Of a stretch of DNA of 64,000 bases, positions 39,960 through 49,344 are shown one piece after another. The translations under genes and the position numbers were made by a program. The DNA lies in contig JAVIAB010000102.1 in assembly GCA_032433765.1 (NCBI GenBank), positions 13,948,414 through 14,012,413 of the forward strand, given 5' to 3'. Origin of the DNA: Megaustenia siamemsis. Its lineage: Eukaryota > Mollusca > Gastropoda > Stylommatophora > Ariophantidae. The notes below the pieces were generated by a model. The model was not told where the DNA came from. It searched no databases and saw only the letters and a list, made by a program, of their open reading frames with translations. Numbering within the stretch: the first letter of the stretch is position 1; each line of letters starts with the position of its first letter.

Positions 39960-42191
39960 TATTCTATAAGGACACATTCAAACAAGCAAGAGCAGAAGTA
40001 CAAAGGGAATCAAGGCGATGTGCGAATGAGTACTGGTCAAATCTGTGCTCTACGATCCTGAAAGCTGCCGAGCTGGGTGATTCACGAACTATGTACAACA
40101 ACATTAGGATTGCTCTAGGTCCAAACATCTCAAAATTGCTCCCTTAAAATATGCTAACGCTGAGTCTATCAGTGACAAAACTAAACAGCTGGAAAGATGG
40201 GTCGAACATTACTCGAGTCTATATTCTGTAGACAGACCAGCAAGCCAACTCCTAGACCAGCTAGTCCCAAAATACTCAGTGCTGACTGAACTGAACAATG
40301 AACATAACTCAAGTCTATATTCTGTAGACAGACCAGCAAGCCCACTCCTAGACCAGCTAGTCCCAAAATACTCAGTGCTGACTGAATTGGACTAGGAACC
40401 CACTGAGAAAGAACTTCATGATGTCATCTGCGACTTCTCAAGTGGGAAAACTTCTGGTAATGACAACATCCCAGCCGAAATACTCAAGGAAAACACTGAA
40501 ACACTCCTGCCCCACCTCTACAAACTCCTTGTCCAATGCTGGAGAAGTGGTGATATACCCCAAGACATCAAAGATGCCAAGATTGTGACGTTCATAAAAA
40601 ATAAGGGAGACAAGGGCGATAGCAACAATTATAGGGGTATATCCCTCCTGAGTATAACTGGAAAGGCATTCGCAAGAATTGTTTTAAAGCGCCTACATCA
40701 ATTGGCGGAACGTATCCTTCCTGAGTCCCAGTGTGGGTTTAGAGCTGGACAGTCAACCACGGATATGATTTTTATTTTCCGCCAGCTGCAAGAAAAATGC
40801 AAGGAATAAAGAAGACCTCTATTTATAGCCTTTGTTGATCTCACAAAGGCGTTTGACACAGTGAGCAGAGCAGGTCTATACAAGGTGCTGGAAAATGTTG
40901 GCTGATCTCCTATATTACTTAAGCTGATCAAATCGTTTCACAACAATATGTCTGCCATCATCCACTTCGACGGTAGATCTTCCTAGCCCTTTGAGATGAA
41001 CTGGAGTCAAACAAGGATGTGTCCTTGCCCCTACTCTATTCGGCATATTTTTCGCTGCCCATCTACACAATGCGTTTGAAACCGTCTCTGGAGACATCTA
41101 CATCCGTACATCCATACGGCTCCTTATTCAATCTTGCACGTCTGAGGTCAAAATCAAAACAACTGAGACCCTAATCAAGGAGCTTCTATTCTCTGATAAT
41201 GTAGCACTGGTTGCTCATGAGTCCGTCCTGCAGCCAATGATTGATAATCTAGATAGATCATGTGATTTATTCTCCCTGTCAATAAGTATGCAGAAGACTG
41301 TGGTGCTTCTACAAGGTGTAGCCAGCTCCACAGCTATATCATTAAATAACATACCCCTTGAATCTGTGAGAAAGTTCACTTGTCTCGGTTCTATGGTCAC
41401 AACCTACGTCTCCCTTGACGAAGAAATAAATTCCCGAATTGGAAAGGCAGCTTCTACATTTGGTAAACTTAAAGATAGAGCATGGGCCAACAACAATTTA
41501 ATACTCAGGACTAAGATTAAAATTTACCAAAGTTGTGTGCTTAGTACACTTCTATACGGATCAGAAATGTGGACTCCCCACGCAGGGCAAGAGAAAAGGT
41601 TAAACAGCTTTCATGTACGTTGCCTTCACAAGATTATGAACATCAAATGGTAGGACAAAGTAACCAACTCTAACGTCTTACAACGAGCCAAACTCTCATC
41701 GATCATGGCAACACTGTGATTCGTAGACTAAGGTGGCTGGGCCATGTAAGAAGAATGGCAAACAATCGTATTCCCAAACAAATATTGTATGGCGAACTTA
41801 AGGATGGAAAGAGACCAAGGGGCAGACCAGCGCTGAGATATAAGGATGTTTGCAGGGCTTCCTTGAGGGAATTTTCTATAAGTGAAAGAAACTGGGAAAA
41901 TGTGACTGCGGATCATAGCACACGGAGAGCAAACATAAAAAATGGCACAGCAACTTTCGAGACAGTGCTGATGTCAAATTCAGAAGACAAAAAGGCGCAA
42001 GAGAAAGGAGACAAGGCCGGGTACCGCGGGTACACCTTGCTCGTTCTGTGGATGGATCTGTCTGTTCAGGATTGGCAAAAGCCACGAGAAAAGACGTTCA
42101 GTAAAGCAGCACTCAGTATGAGACACTAATGCTTTACCAAACTACTGATTTATCATGATTGCTTACTACCAACCGTCTGTCAAGACGCCAA

Positions 42192-42198
<7 letters not shown>
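39960..42198 (+). pseudogene. LINE-D reverse transcriptase, about 2.2 kb, with 3' end
   Basis: Broken frames give a nearly complete LINE reverse transcriptase: an upstream block (ARAEVQRESRRCANEYWS, AAELGDSRTMYNNIRIALG), KTSGNDNIPAEILKEN, GDIPQDIKDAKIVTFIKNKG then NNYRGISLLSITGKAFARIV, ESQCGFRAGQSTTDMIF, FIAFVDLTKAFDTV (first catalytic Asp), a QG.VLAP-like block out of frame near 41010, a poor match where the Asp-Asp box should be near 41190 (FSDNVALVA; the second Asp is Asn), the thumb (SISMQKTVVLLQG, KFTCLGSMVTTYVSLDEEIN, LLYGSEMWT), and the C-terminus (RWLGHVRRMANNRIPKQILY, GKRPRGRPALRYKD, SERNWENVTADH). Stops occur near 40395, 40807, 40903 and 41652. It ends at CAAGACGCCAAATGCC followed by (AT)n. 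No endonuclease seen. Confidence 0.82.
40204..40395 (+). repeat. 96 bp direct tandem duplication inside LINE-D
   Basis: GAACATTACTCGAGTCTATA at 40204 recurs as GAACATAACTCAAGTCTATA at 40300; both copies contain AGACCAGCAAGC and CTAGACCAGCTAGTCCC. The length is 32 codons, so the frame is preserved. Confidence 0.88.

Positions 42199-42254
<56 letters not shown>
42199..42254. repeat. (AT)n microsatellite, 3' tail of LINE-D
   Basis: About 28 AT dinucleotides directly follow the LINE-D end; the run resumes at 42543-42569 after the LINE-H fragment. Confidence 0.9.
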
Positions 42255-42256
<2 letters not shown>

Positions 42257-42540
42257 TCTTCTACCTTTTAGCTCCCAGTGGAGCATAGGTCTTCAACAAA
42301 CACTTTCCAAGTCGTTCTGTTTTTTGCAATTCTTTTAAGATCATTCCATGTCTTCCCCATCATCTTAATCTCTGCTTCGATCTGTCTTCTCCAAGAATTC
42401 CTTGGTCTTCCTCTTTGTCTTTTCCCATGGGGATTCCAAAAAAGGACCTGTTTTGTAATACTCTCAGTTGGCTTCCGTAGTGTGTGTCCTATTCATCGCC
42501 ATGGTCTTCGCTGTATCTCTTTATCCACTGGTATTTGACC
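42255..42540 (-). mobile_element. LINE-H 3' fragment inserted in the (AT)n tract
   Basis: On the minus strand: GQIPVDKEIQRRPW-like, the SVTKQVLFWNP region, then KRQRGRPRNSWRRQIEAEIK, MMGKTWNDLKRIAKNRTTWK and VFVEDLCSTGS, with a GGTAGAAGAAG end. AT repeats lie on both sides, so its TSD cannot be told apart from the microsatellite. It shows LINE-H without the R3 insert and without the 38 bp array. Confidence 0.85.
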
Positions 42541-42594
42541 AGTATATATATATATATATATATATATATCATCATCATCATCTAGCATGTATAG

Positions 42595-43252
42595 CCACAA
42601 TGTTCTACTTTATGACCACAATGTTCTGCTTATGAATGAACACAATGTTCCATTTATGAACACAATGTTCTACTTATGAACACAATGTTCTACATATGAC
42701 CACAATGTTCTACTTATGACCACAATGTTCTACTTATGACCACAATGTTCTACTTATGACCACAATGTTCTACTTATGACCACAATGTTCTACTTATGAC
42801 CATAATGTTCTACTTATGACCACAATGTTCTACTTATGACCACAATGTTCTACTTATGAACACAATGTTCTACTTATGACCACAATGTTCTACTTATGAC
42901 CACAATGTTCTACTTATGACCACAATGTTCTACTTATGAACACAATGTTCTACTTATGACCACAATGTTCTAATTATGAACACAATGTTCTACTTATGAC
43001 CACAATGTTCTACTTATGACCACAATGTTCTACTTATGACCACAATGTTCTACTTATGACCACAATGTTCTACTTATGAACACAATGTTCTACTTATGAC
43101 CACAATGTTCTACTTATGAACACAATGTTCTACTTATGACCACAATGTTCTACTTATGAACACAATGTTCTACTTATGACCACAATGTTCTACTTATGAA
43201 CACAATGTTCTACTTATGACCACAATGTTCTACTTATGAACACAATGTTCTG
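42595..43252. repeat. Tandem array, 20 bp unit, about 33 copies
   Basis: TACTTATGACCACAATGTTC and the variant with GAACAC. From about 43040 to 43240 the two variants alternate strictly, forming a 40 bp higher-order unit. Earlier the GACCAC form is favoured. Confidence 0.95.
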
Positions 43253-43318
43253 CTTGCGGAAATGCCGTTTAAAAGTCAAACCTTTGAAATTTAAAAAAAA
43301 ACGAATATATTTAATATC

Positions 43319-43353
43319 CCTCTCTCTCTCTCTCTTTATCGCTATCTCTCTCG

Positions 43354-43385
<32 letters not shown>

Positions 43386-43433
43386 TTCGCTCTCTCTCTC
43401 TCGCTCTCTCTCCTTCTCTCTCTCTCTCTTTCG

Positions 43434-43482
<49 letters not shown>
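43319..43482. repeat. (CT)n microsatellite
   Basis: CTCTCTCT runs with TCGC and TTTC interruptions, about 160 bp. Confidence 0.93.
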
Positions 43483-43483
<1 letters not shown>

Positions 43484-43633
43484 AATTTAATTCTAGTTCT
43501 TGTCATTTTGGCCGCCTCTGTCATCGACAATGAGATGACTGTAACAGTTCACGTCAGGTCATCTTACCTTTGATGATCTTCCACTGGCTCTTTTTCCATC
43601 CCCTCTTTGAATATATGTCTTTATGTTATATCA

Positions 43634-44265
43634 AGAGGTGAGATGGTAGGCGTACAACAGAGGTGAGATAGTAGATGTACAACAGAGGTGAGATAGTAGA
43701 TGTACAACAGAGGTGAGATGGTAGATGTACAACAGAGGTGAGATGGAAGATGTACAACAGAGGTGAGATGGTAGGCGTACAACAGAGGTGAGATAGTAGA
43801 TGTACAACAGAGGTGAGATGGTAGATGTACAACAGAGGTGAGATGGTAGGCGTACAACAGAGGTGAGATAGTAGATGTACAACAGAGGTGAGATGGTAGA
43901 TGTACAACAGAGGTGAGATGGAAGATGTACAATAGAGGTAAGTTGGTAGATGTACAGCAGAGATGAGGTGGTAGATGTACAACAGAGGTGAGATGGTATA
44001 TCTACAACAGAGGTGAGATGGTGGATGTACAACAGAGGTGAGATGGTAAATGTACAACAGAAGTGAGATGGTAGATGTACAACAGAGGTGAGATGATGTT
44101 CAACAGAGGTGAGATGGTAGATGTACAACAGAGGTGAGATTGTAGGTGTATAACAGAGGTGAGATGGTAGGTGTACAATAGAGGTGAGTTGATGTACAAC
44201 AGAGGTGATATGGTAGGTGTACAACAGAGGTGAGATGATGTACAACAGAGGTGAGATACAGAATG
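43634..44265. repeat. Tandem array, 25 bp unit, about 25 copies
   Basis: AGAGGTGAGATGGTAGATGT plus ACAAC recurs every 25 bases (43634, 43659 and onward). Variants (GGCGTAC, ATAGTAG, ATGGAAG) recur in the same order in blocks. Units near the right end are shortened by about 4-9 bases (44090-44110, 44185-44200, 44228-44245). Confidence 0.93.
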
Positions 44266-44274
44266 GCTCAAGCA

Positions 44275-44840
44275 AAAGCAGCTTTCTAAAAAAATGAGGA
44301 AAATACTGTAAAATCCATTTTTTACAATAGAAACAAGAAAAGAGTTATTAAATGTTATGTAGGGCTAGTCTTAACATAAGGATGTGAATCTTGGACAATA
44401 GAACAACAGACAAAAAAATCACTGGAAGTTGTAGAAATGTGGTTTTACCGAAGAATGTCGAGAATACTAAGGACAGCTAAGAAGAGTAATGAAAAAGTTC
44501 TGAAAAAGGACAAAGCAAAAAGAGCTAATTTCCAAAATTAGGAAGAAACAATCATCATTTTTTGGCCATGTAATGAAAAGGGAACGACTGCAATATATTG
44601 TAACAACTGAGAAAAATGAGGGACGCAGAGATAGAGGGAAAGCAAAGAGGGATACCAGACAGCTTAAGAGAATGGCTTTGCAGAAGGTCAAAAACAGAAA
44701 TGATAAATAACTGTCGAGATCGAAATTTGTGGTGAAATTTGAGACATGAACACCTACACCAGCATGCTTGGTACTTTCATAATGATGATGATGATGATGA
44801 TGATGATGATTATGATGATGATGATGATGATGATGATGAT
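44275..44840 (+). mobile_element. LINE-A 3' fragment with long (GAT)n tail
   Basis: AKAAF, KMRKIL, NRNKKRVIKCYVG, LT.GCES, KSLEVVEMWFYRRMSRIL, a frameshift at the KANFQN segment, FFGHVMKRER and QIMINN-like end blocks, then GATGATGATGATGATGATGA (44780-44840). Stops and shifts present. Confidence 0.75.
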
Positions 44841-45019
44841 ATACAATCATTTCGCATTCTTTCTAGATGAGCAAACCATTTCATGTGTTGTCTCTGTGTA
44901 GCTCACAATTGATGCAATGCCAAATCTTCCTCTTACAACATCGGTTTTGTTTCTTTCTCTTTCTGGTAACCCCAAGCTGTTATCTCTAACATCTCATCTG
45001 TATGGTGACTTGATTATTA

Positions 45020-45057
<38 letters not shown>

Positions 45058-45139
45058 GTTATTATTATTATTTTGCGTGTATCTCTGAGCGACCATGTTT
45101 TGCACAGTGAGTATTTAACAATTTAGAAAACAAAAATAT
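44841..45139. other. Spacer with an (ATT)n run
   Basis: Unique sequence with about 19 ATT/TTA triplets at 45013-45073. Confidence 0.55.
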
Positions 45140-45740
45140 ATCATGCTTGCTGGCGTTCATCTGATGAATAAAAGAATACGCATCTTCGTCATCCGTCCTT
45201 AAAAGGACGTTAAGTGAAGGTGGATGCGTTGTGTTGTAAAAAAAAAAAAGTAAAGTACCCTTGTCACGCCAAGTGGCGTATAGGGAATATAGTGTTAGTG
45301 ACCATAAATTTTACAGACCTTCGGCACATGATTTTTGGGGTTATGTGGTCGGTATTACGCCCATGCCGCTTTATTTTCCCAGAAAAAAATTCGGTACCCA
45401 TTTTAAGGCTGGGTGAACCCAGCAGCCGTCGGTTGGGATCGAACCCTACCCCTTGTCCTTTGTAGTCCAGTTCACTAACCACTGAGTTATCGCAGCTCCT
45501 GCGTTGTGTTTTGGTTTGCAATAAATTTGTGATATCTGCGCATTTCGGCCCAAAATATCTTACTTTATTATGACATTTTTTGAATAATGTATTGCCTTTC
45601 CACTCGATCTTTATTCACTGTGCCAAACTAGATTTATTAATCTTATTATAGGGGCACTGCGAAGAGGTGGAGTAATATTTGGATAGTTGTCGTTCACCGA
45701 ACATGACGCTAAGCCATCAACGATGACTGGCTGACAGTTG
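45140..45740 (+). repeat. R2 interspersed repeat, split by SINE-1
   Basis: The left part ends at TGCGTTGTGTT (45225-45235) and the right part resumes at the second copy of those 11 bases (45500-45510). Blocks AAAAGGACGTTAAGTG, TTTCGGCCCAAAATATC and GGGGCACTGCGAAGAGGTGG match other R2 copies. Confidence 0.75.
45236..45499 (-). mobile_element. SINE-1, full-length, inserted in R2 with 11 bp TSD
   Basis: Minus-strand head GGAGCTGCGATAACTCAGTG, box B GGGTTCGATCCC, body ATGGGCGTAATACCGACCAC, CGCCACTTGGCGTGAC and an A/T-rich end (AAAAAAAAAAAG at 45239 on plus). TGCGTTGTGTT flanks it exactly. Confidence 0.92.
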
Positions 45741-45744
45741 AGGA

Positions 45745-46035
45745 CACCACCCGACTGGGCTACCGACGTTCGGACAACCCGTGTTCGATTCCCGCTGGAA
45801 GCAGTGTGAGTTGTACATGGTTGGAAAAAAATACCCCCGCGGTCGACCCAGCCGCTGGCAGAAATGGGCACCAGGGTAACATTCTGGGAAGGTGAGCAAT
45901 GCCGCCTCGCATCGTGAGTTTCGATGCTTGAAGCGACACTATCCAGAAGTCTCCAAACACTTCTGCATAAGCGGCCAACCACATATGTGTGAAAACTCGC
46001 GTGCTAAGATGCCGATTTAAGTCTTGTACCTCTTC
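45745..46035 (+). mobile_element. SINE-2, near full-length
   Basis: Starts in the head (CACCCGACTGGGCTACCGAC), box B GTGTTCGATTCCC at 45782-45794, body CGACCCAGCCGCTGGCAGAA, GAGTTTCGATGCTTGAAGCG, 3' end GATTTAAGTCTTGTACC. Box A region truncated by about 20 bases. Confidence 0.82.
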
Positions 46036-46299
46036 CTTTCAGTCTTGTTGCTCAACAATTGATAGCCCACTAAAGCATTAATTCTCCCAGAGAAGTTGCT
46101 TCTAAAAAATCAACAACAAAAAACTCAACATTCTTTCTCAGATTGAACAATTACCTCCCACAATATCAAACTTACCCGGCAAAGTCCATATTTGGAAATA
46201 ATTACAAATAGTTGTCCAGCCACAGAAGCCAACACAAATTCTTCTGAAGTGATTAATCGGAAACCTAAGTCCAGACACTTCCCACGAATTCAAGAGGAT

Positions 46300-46390
46300 C
46301 ATAACAACATCAACAGGATTGAAGCGGATCACAACATCAACAGGATTGAACCGGATCACAACATGAACAGGATTGAAGTGAATCACAACA
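46300..46390. repeat. Short tandem repeat, 27 bp unit, 3 copies
   Basis: GGATCACAACATCAACAGGA recurs three times with substitutions, ending GAATCACAACAT. Confidence 0.85.
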
Positions 46391-47340
46391 TATGTAATGA
46401 TTTTGTTCACTAACACTTGCCAAATACGAATCTACAGGTCATAAATAAGTAAATATTTGTTACAGCACGCGAAATGTAGTGAAAGATCAAATTGAAAGTC
46501 AAGTCTCACTTGTGATTGGCTATTCAACCTTATTTGGGTGTAATTAACGATCGATAGTCGTATTTTTTTTTTATTTCAGTAACAACATTCTGAAATTTCC
46601 CGTTAACTCGTAATTCGGTTATTTGTCCCCGGCAACAGAAACCAAGCAGTGATTAACGTGCAATTTGTGAATGAAGTAATTTGATTCAAGTAAGACGTTC
46701 TCGAGACGAGTACCGGCAATTTGAATGGGAGAAATACTACCAGTTGTGAATTATTGTCAAACGAGGAAAAGAGCGAGCGGACCACGAGTTTTGCTGCTAC
46801 ATACACGAGATGTGAGTGCGTTGCGATATGTAGCCGGACAACACTGCTGGTTAGTCGTGAATATTGATTTTCGTATCTCTGTATATGCTGGATCGAAACG
46901 GGCGTTTGTGCGAGATAGATTCTGTATTCAGTACCGCTCATAAGCTAATGTTCTAGCAAGGGCGGTTCCCTGGCTTAACACGATGAAAAATAATATGATG
47001 TTTACCATAAACGACCCAGGCATGTTTTAGCATAAACTTGACGTTTAACCAGGAGTCAAGGGCGGATCTAAAGTAAGTGGTAACTGTGGGGGGGCGGATT
47101 TATTATTTCTGGTATCCGCCTTTTCTTTGGTCTCTATTTTATCGTTATCGTCACCGACGTTTTAATTCTGGTCCTTCTTTTTGATACCCTCTCCTTTTTT
47201 TTTTATTTTGGTCTCTTCTGCATTCTTTTGTTGGCAAACCTTTCTTTCTTGTAGATGCTCATCTACTTTCCCCGAGTAGTCTTCCCTTCATTTAGTTTTG
47301 ATATGCCCACGACATTTTGTTATATTCCTTTCCTTTATGT
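46391..47340. other. Longest unassigned single-copy-looking stretch
   Basis: About 950 bp without tandem structure, LINE motifs or matches to other parts of the window. Frames of 72 codons (plus, 46725-46943) and 112 codons (minus, 46603-46941) overlap and show no recognisable domain. If any host-specific sequence exists in this window, this is the best place to look. Confidence 0.4.
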
Positions 47341-47344
47341 TTCT

Positions 47345-47840
47345 TTTTGTACTCACTCCCTCATATCGTTTCAATACTCTCTCCTAATTACCTTTTTGTA
47401 CTCCCTCGTATTTTTTTAAAACTCTTTCCTCGTTGCCTTTTTGTGTACTCACTCCCTCATATTGTTTCAATACTCTCTCCTTACCTTTTTTGTACTCACT
47501 CCCTCACATTGTTTCAATACTCTCTCCTTATTACCTTTTTTGTACTCACTCCCTCACATTGTTTCAATACTCTCTCCTTATTACCTTTTTGTACTCACTC
47601 CCTCACATTGTTTCAATACTCTCTCCTTATTACCTTTTTTGTACTCACTCCCTCACATTGTTTCAATACTCTCTCCTTATTACCTTTTTTGTACTCACTC
47701 CCTCACATTGTTTCAATACTCTCTCATTAACTTTTTGTACTCACTCTCTCATATTATCTCAATACTCTCTCATTACCTTTTTGTACTCACTCCCTCATAT
47801 TGTTTCTATACTCTCTCCTCATTACCTTTTTAATTTTATG
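47345..47840. repeat. Tandem array, 49-50 bp unit, about 10 copies
   Basis: TACTCACTCCCTCACATTGT followed by TTCAATACTCTCTCC recurs. Unit length varies by the length of the T run (5-6 bases) and some copies are shortened. Confidence 0.9.
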
Positions 47841-48124
47841 CACTCACTCCCTCTCTTTTTAATCTACATCCATTTTCCTCTCTTATTCCCCCTTCCCTTC
47901 TTTATCATGTTCTATTCTATCCTATTCTATCCTCCTATCTTTTCTGCCTCCTTCGACTAGTCATTTGGTCCATTCCACTTTCCTTGTGTGTTCCACTCAA
48001 TCTTTCCTGTTAGTTCCTTCTTGTTTCATACATCGCACTCTCTCCTCCACTTCTTTAGTTTTGATTCCGTTTTTTTCTTCCTTTGATCCATTTCATTCTT
48101 CGACAAAGTACACCTACCTTCGAG

Positions 48125-48275
48125 CCTGATAAAGGTCAAGTTCAAGACTTGAATCAGCGTCTTAGCACGCGAGTTTTCACCCACATGTGCTCGGCCGCCT
48201 ATCCAGAAGTGTTCGGAGACTTCTGGATAGTGTCGCTTCAAGCATCGAAACTCATGATGCGAGGCGGCATACCTC
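48125..48275 (-). mobile_element. SINE-2, 3' part
   Basis: CAAGACTTGAATCAGCGTC, CTCGGCCGCCTATCCAGAAG and CTTCAAGCATCGAAACTCAT on plus match the SINE-2 3' half; it ends abruptly at GCGGCATACCTCACC. Confidence 0.78.
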
Positions 48276-48319
48276 ACCGAGGAACCACTCCGAGCCTGAA
48301 CGAGTCATATATCTCCTTC

Positions 48320-49075
48320 TTCCGAATGAACAACACAAAGAAGATACAACTAACAAAGTACAGACCGATATCGCTGCGCAACGTAAAATAAAATATTCAC
48401 AAAGACCCTGACGAAAAGGCTAAATATGTTCATACCATCACTTGTCCACGAATACCAACTGTGCGACATCCAAGGCTGAAACATAAACAACCACACCGAC
48501 TTCAGAAGAGACATCATCACCTACACGCAAGCCGGGAACACTCAGTCATCCATGGTGTCCTTGGACGAAGAAAAGGCCCTCGATAAGGTTTGGGGCCTCG
48601 GTAGCCTAGTTGTGAAAACCACCCGACTGGGCTACCGACGTTTGGACAACCCGTGTTCGATTCCCCCTGGAAGCAGTGTAAGTTGTGCTCGTGGTTGGAA
48701 AAAAAAAATGCCCCCGAGGTCGACCCAGCCGCTGGCAGAAATGAGTACTAGGGTAGTACTCTGTGAAGGTGAGGAATGCCGCCTCGCATCGTGAGTTTCG
48801 ATGCTTGAAACGACACTATCCAGAAGTCTCCGAACATTTCTGGATAGGTGGCTGAACACATATGGGTGAAAACTCGCGTGCTAAGACGCCGATTCAAGTC
48901 TCGTTCTTTACCTTTCCTACCTACACAAAATGTTGTGCAACATGGAGGCCTATTTCGATAATGGATCAACTTCCTGTACTCCAGCCTTGAGAGCAAAGTC
49001 CTCGTAAACCACACACTCACAGATTCCTTCATACTAACCAGGTCCCTCAGACAAGGATGCCCCTATCTCCGCTGC
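48320..49075 (+). pseudogene. Tx1/L1-like LINE reverse transcriptase fragment split by SINE-2
   Basis: Before the SINE, broken frames give KYRPISLRNVK, KIFTKTLTKRLNMFIP, QLCDIQG.NINNHTDFRRDI and MVSLDEEKALDKV (the palm with the catalytic Asp altered to Glu-rich sequence). After it come LLCNMEAYFDN, LYSSLESKVLVNHTLTDSFI and LTRSLRQGCPYLRCSTL-like, the RQGCP.SPLLY motif. The RPISL..V.YKI order fits L1/Tx1 rather than RTE elements. A 36 bp array begins immediately after the RQGCP motif. Non-functional. Confidence 0.68.
48592..48915 (+). mobile_element. SINE-2, full-length, inserted in the Tx1-like LINE
   Basis: Head GGGGCCTCGGTAGCCTAGTT (box A-like GTAGCCTAGTTG), box B GTGTTCGATTCCC (48654-48666), body CGACCCAGCCGCTGGCAGAA, 3' end CGATTCAAGTCTCGTTC. 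The LINE frame continues on both sides, though I could not define the TSD. Confidence 0.85.
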
Positions 49076-49290
49076 TCTACGTTACATCCACACAGCCGCT
49101 ACTGTCCTAGCCATAGAGCCACTACTGAGAGCCGCTACTGTCCTACCCATAGAGTCGCTACTGAGAGCCGCTACTGTCCTAGCCATAGAGCCGCTACTGA
49201 GAGCCGCTACTGTCATAACGATAGAGCCGCTACTGTCCTAGCCATAGAGCCGCTACTGAGAGCCGCTACTGTCCTAGCCATAGAGCCGTG
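49075..49290. repeat. Tandem array, about 36 bp unit, derived from LINE coding sequence
   Basis: GAGAGCCGCTACTGTCCTAG and CCATAGAGCCGCTACT alternate. In the LINE frame this is the IEPLLRA segment that follows RQGCPLSPLLY. About 5-6 copies, some shortened. Confidence 0.85.
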
Positions 49291-49344
49291 AAGTGAAGAT
49301 CAACGTAAAGAAGTCACCAACGTAAAGAAGCGTCCAGTGCAGCT

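Noticed and set aside
47317..47960. Membrane protein suggested by Leu/Ser/Phe-rich frames
   Set aside because: Three overlapping frames of similar composition arise from the 49-50 bp pyrimidine-rich tandem unit.
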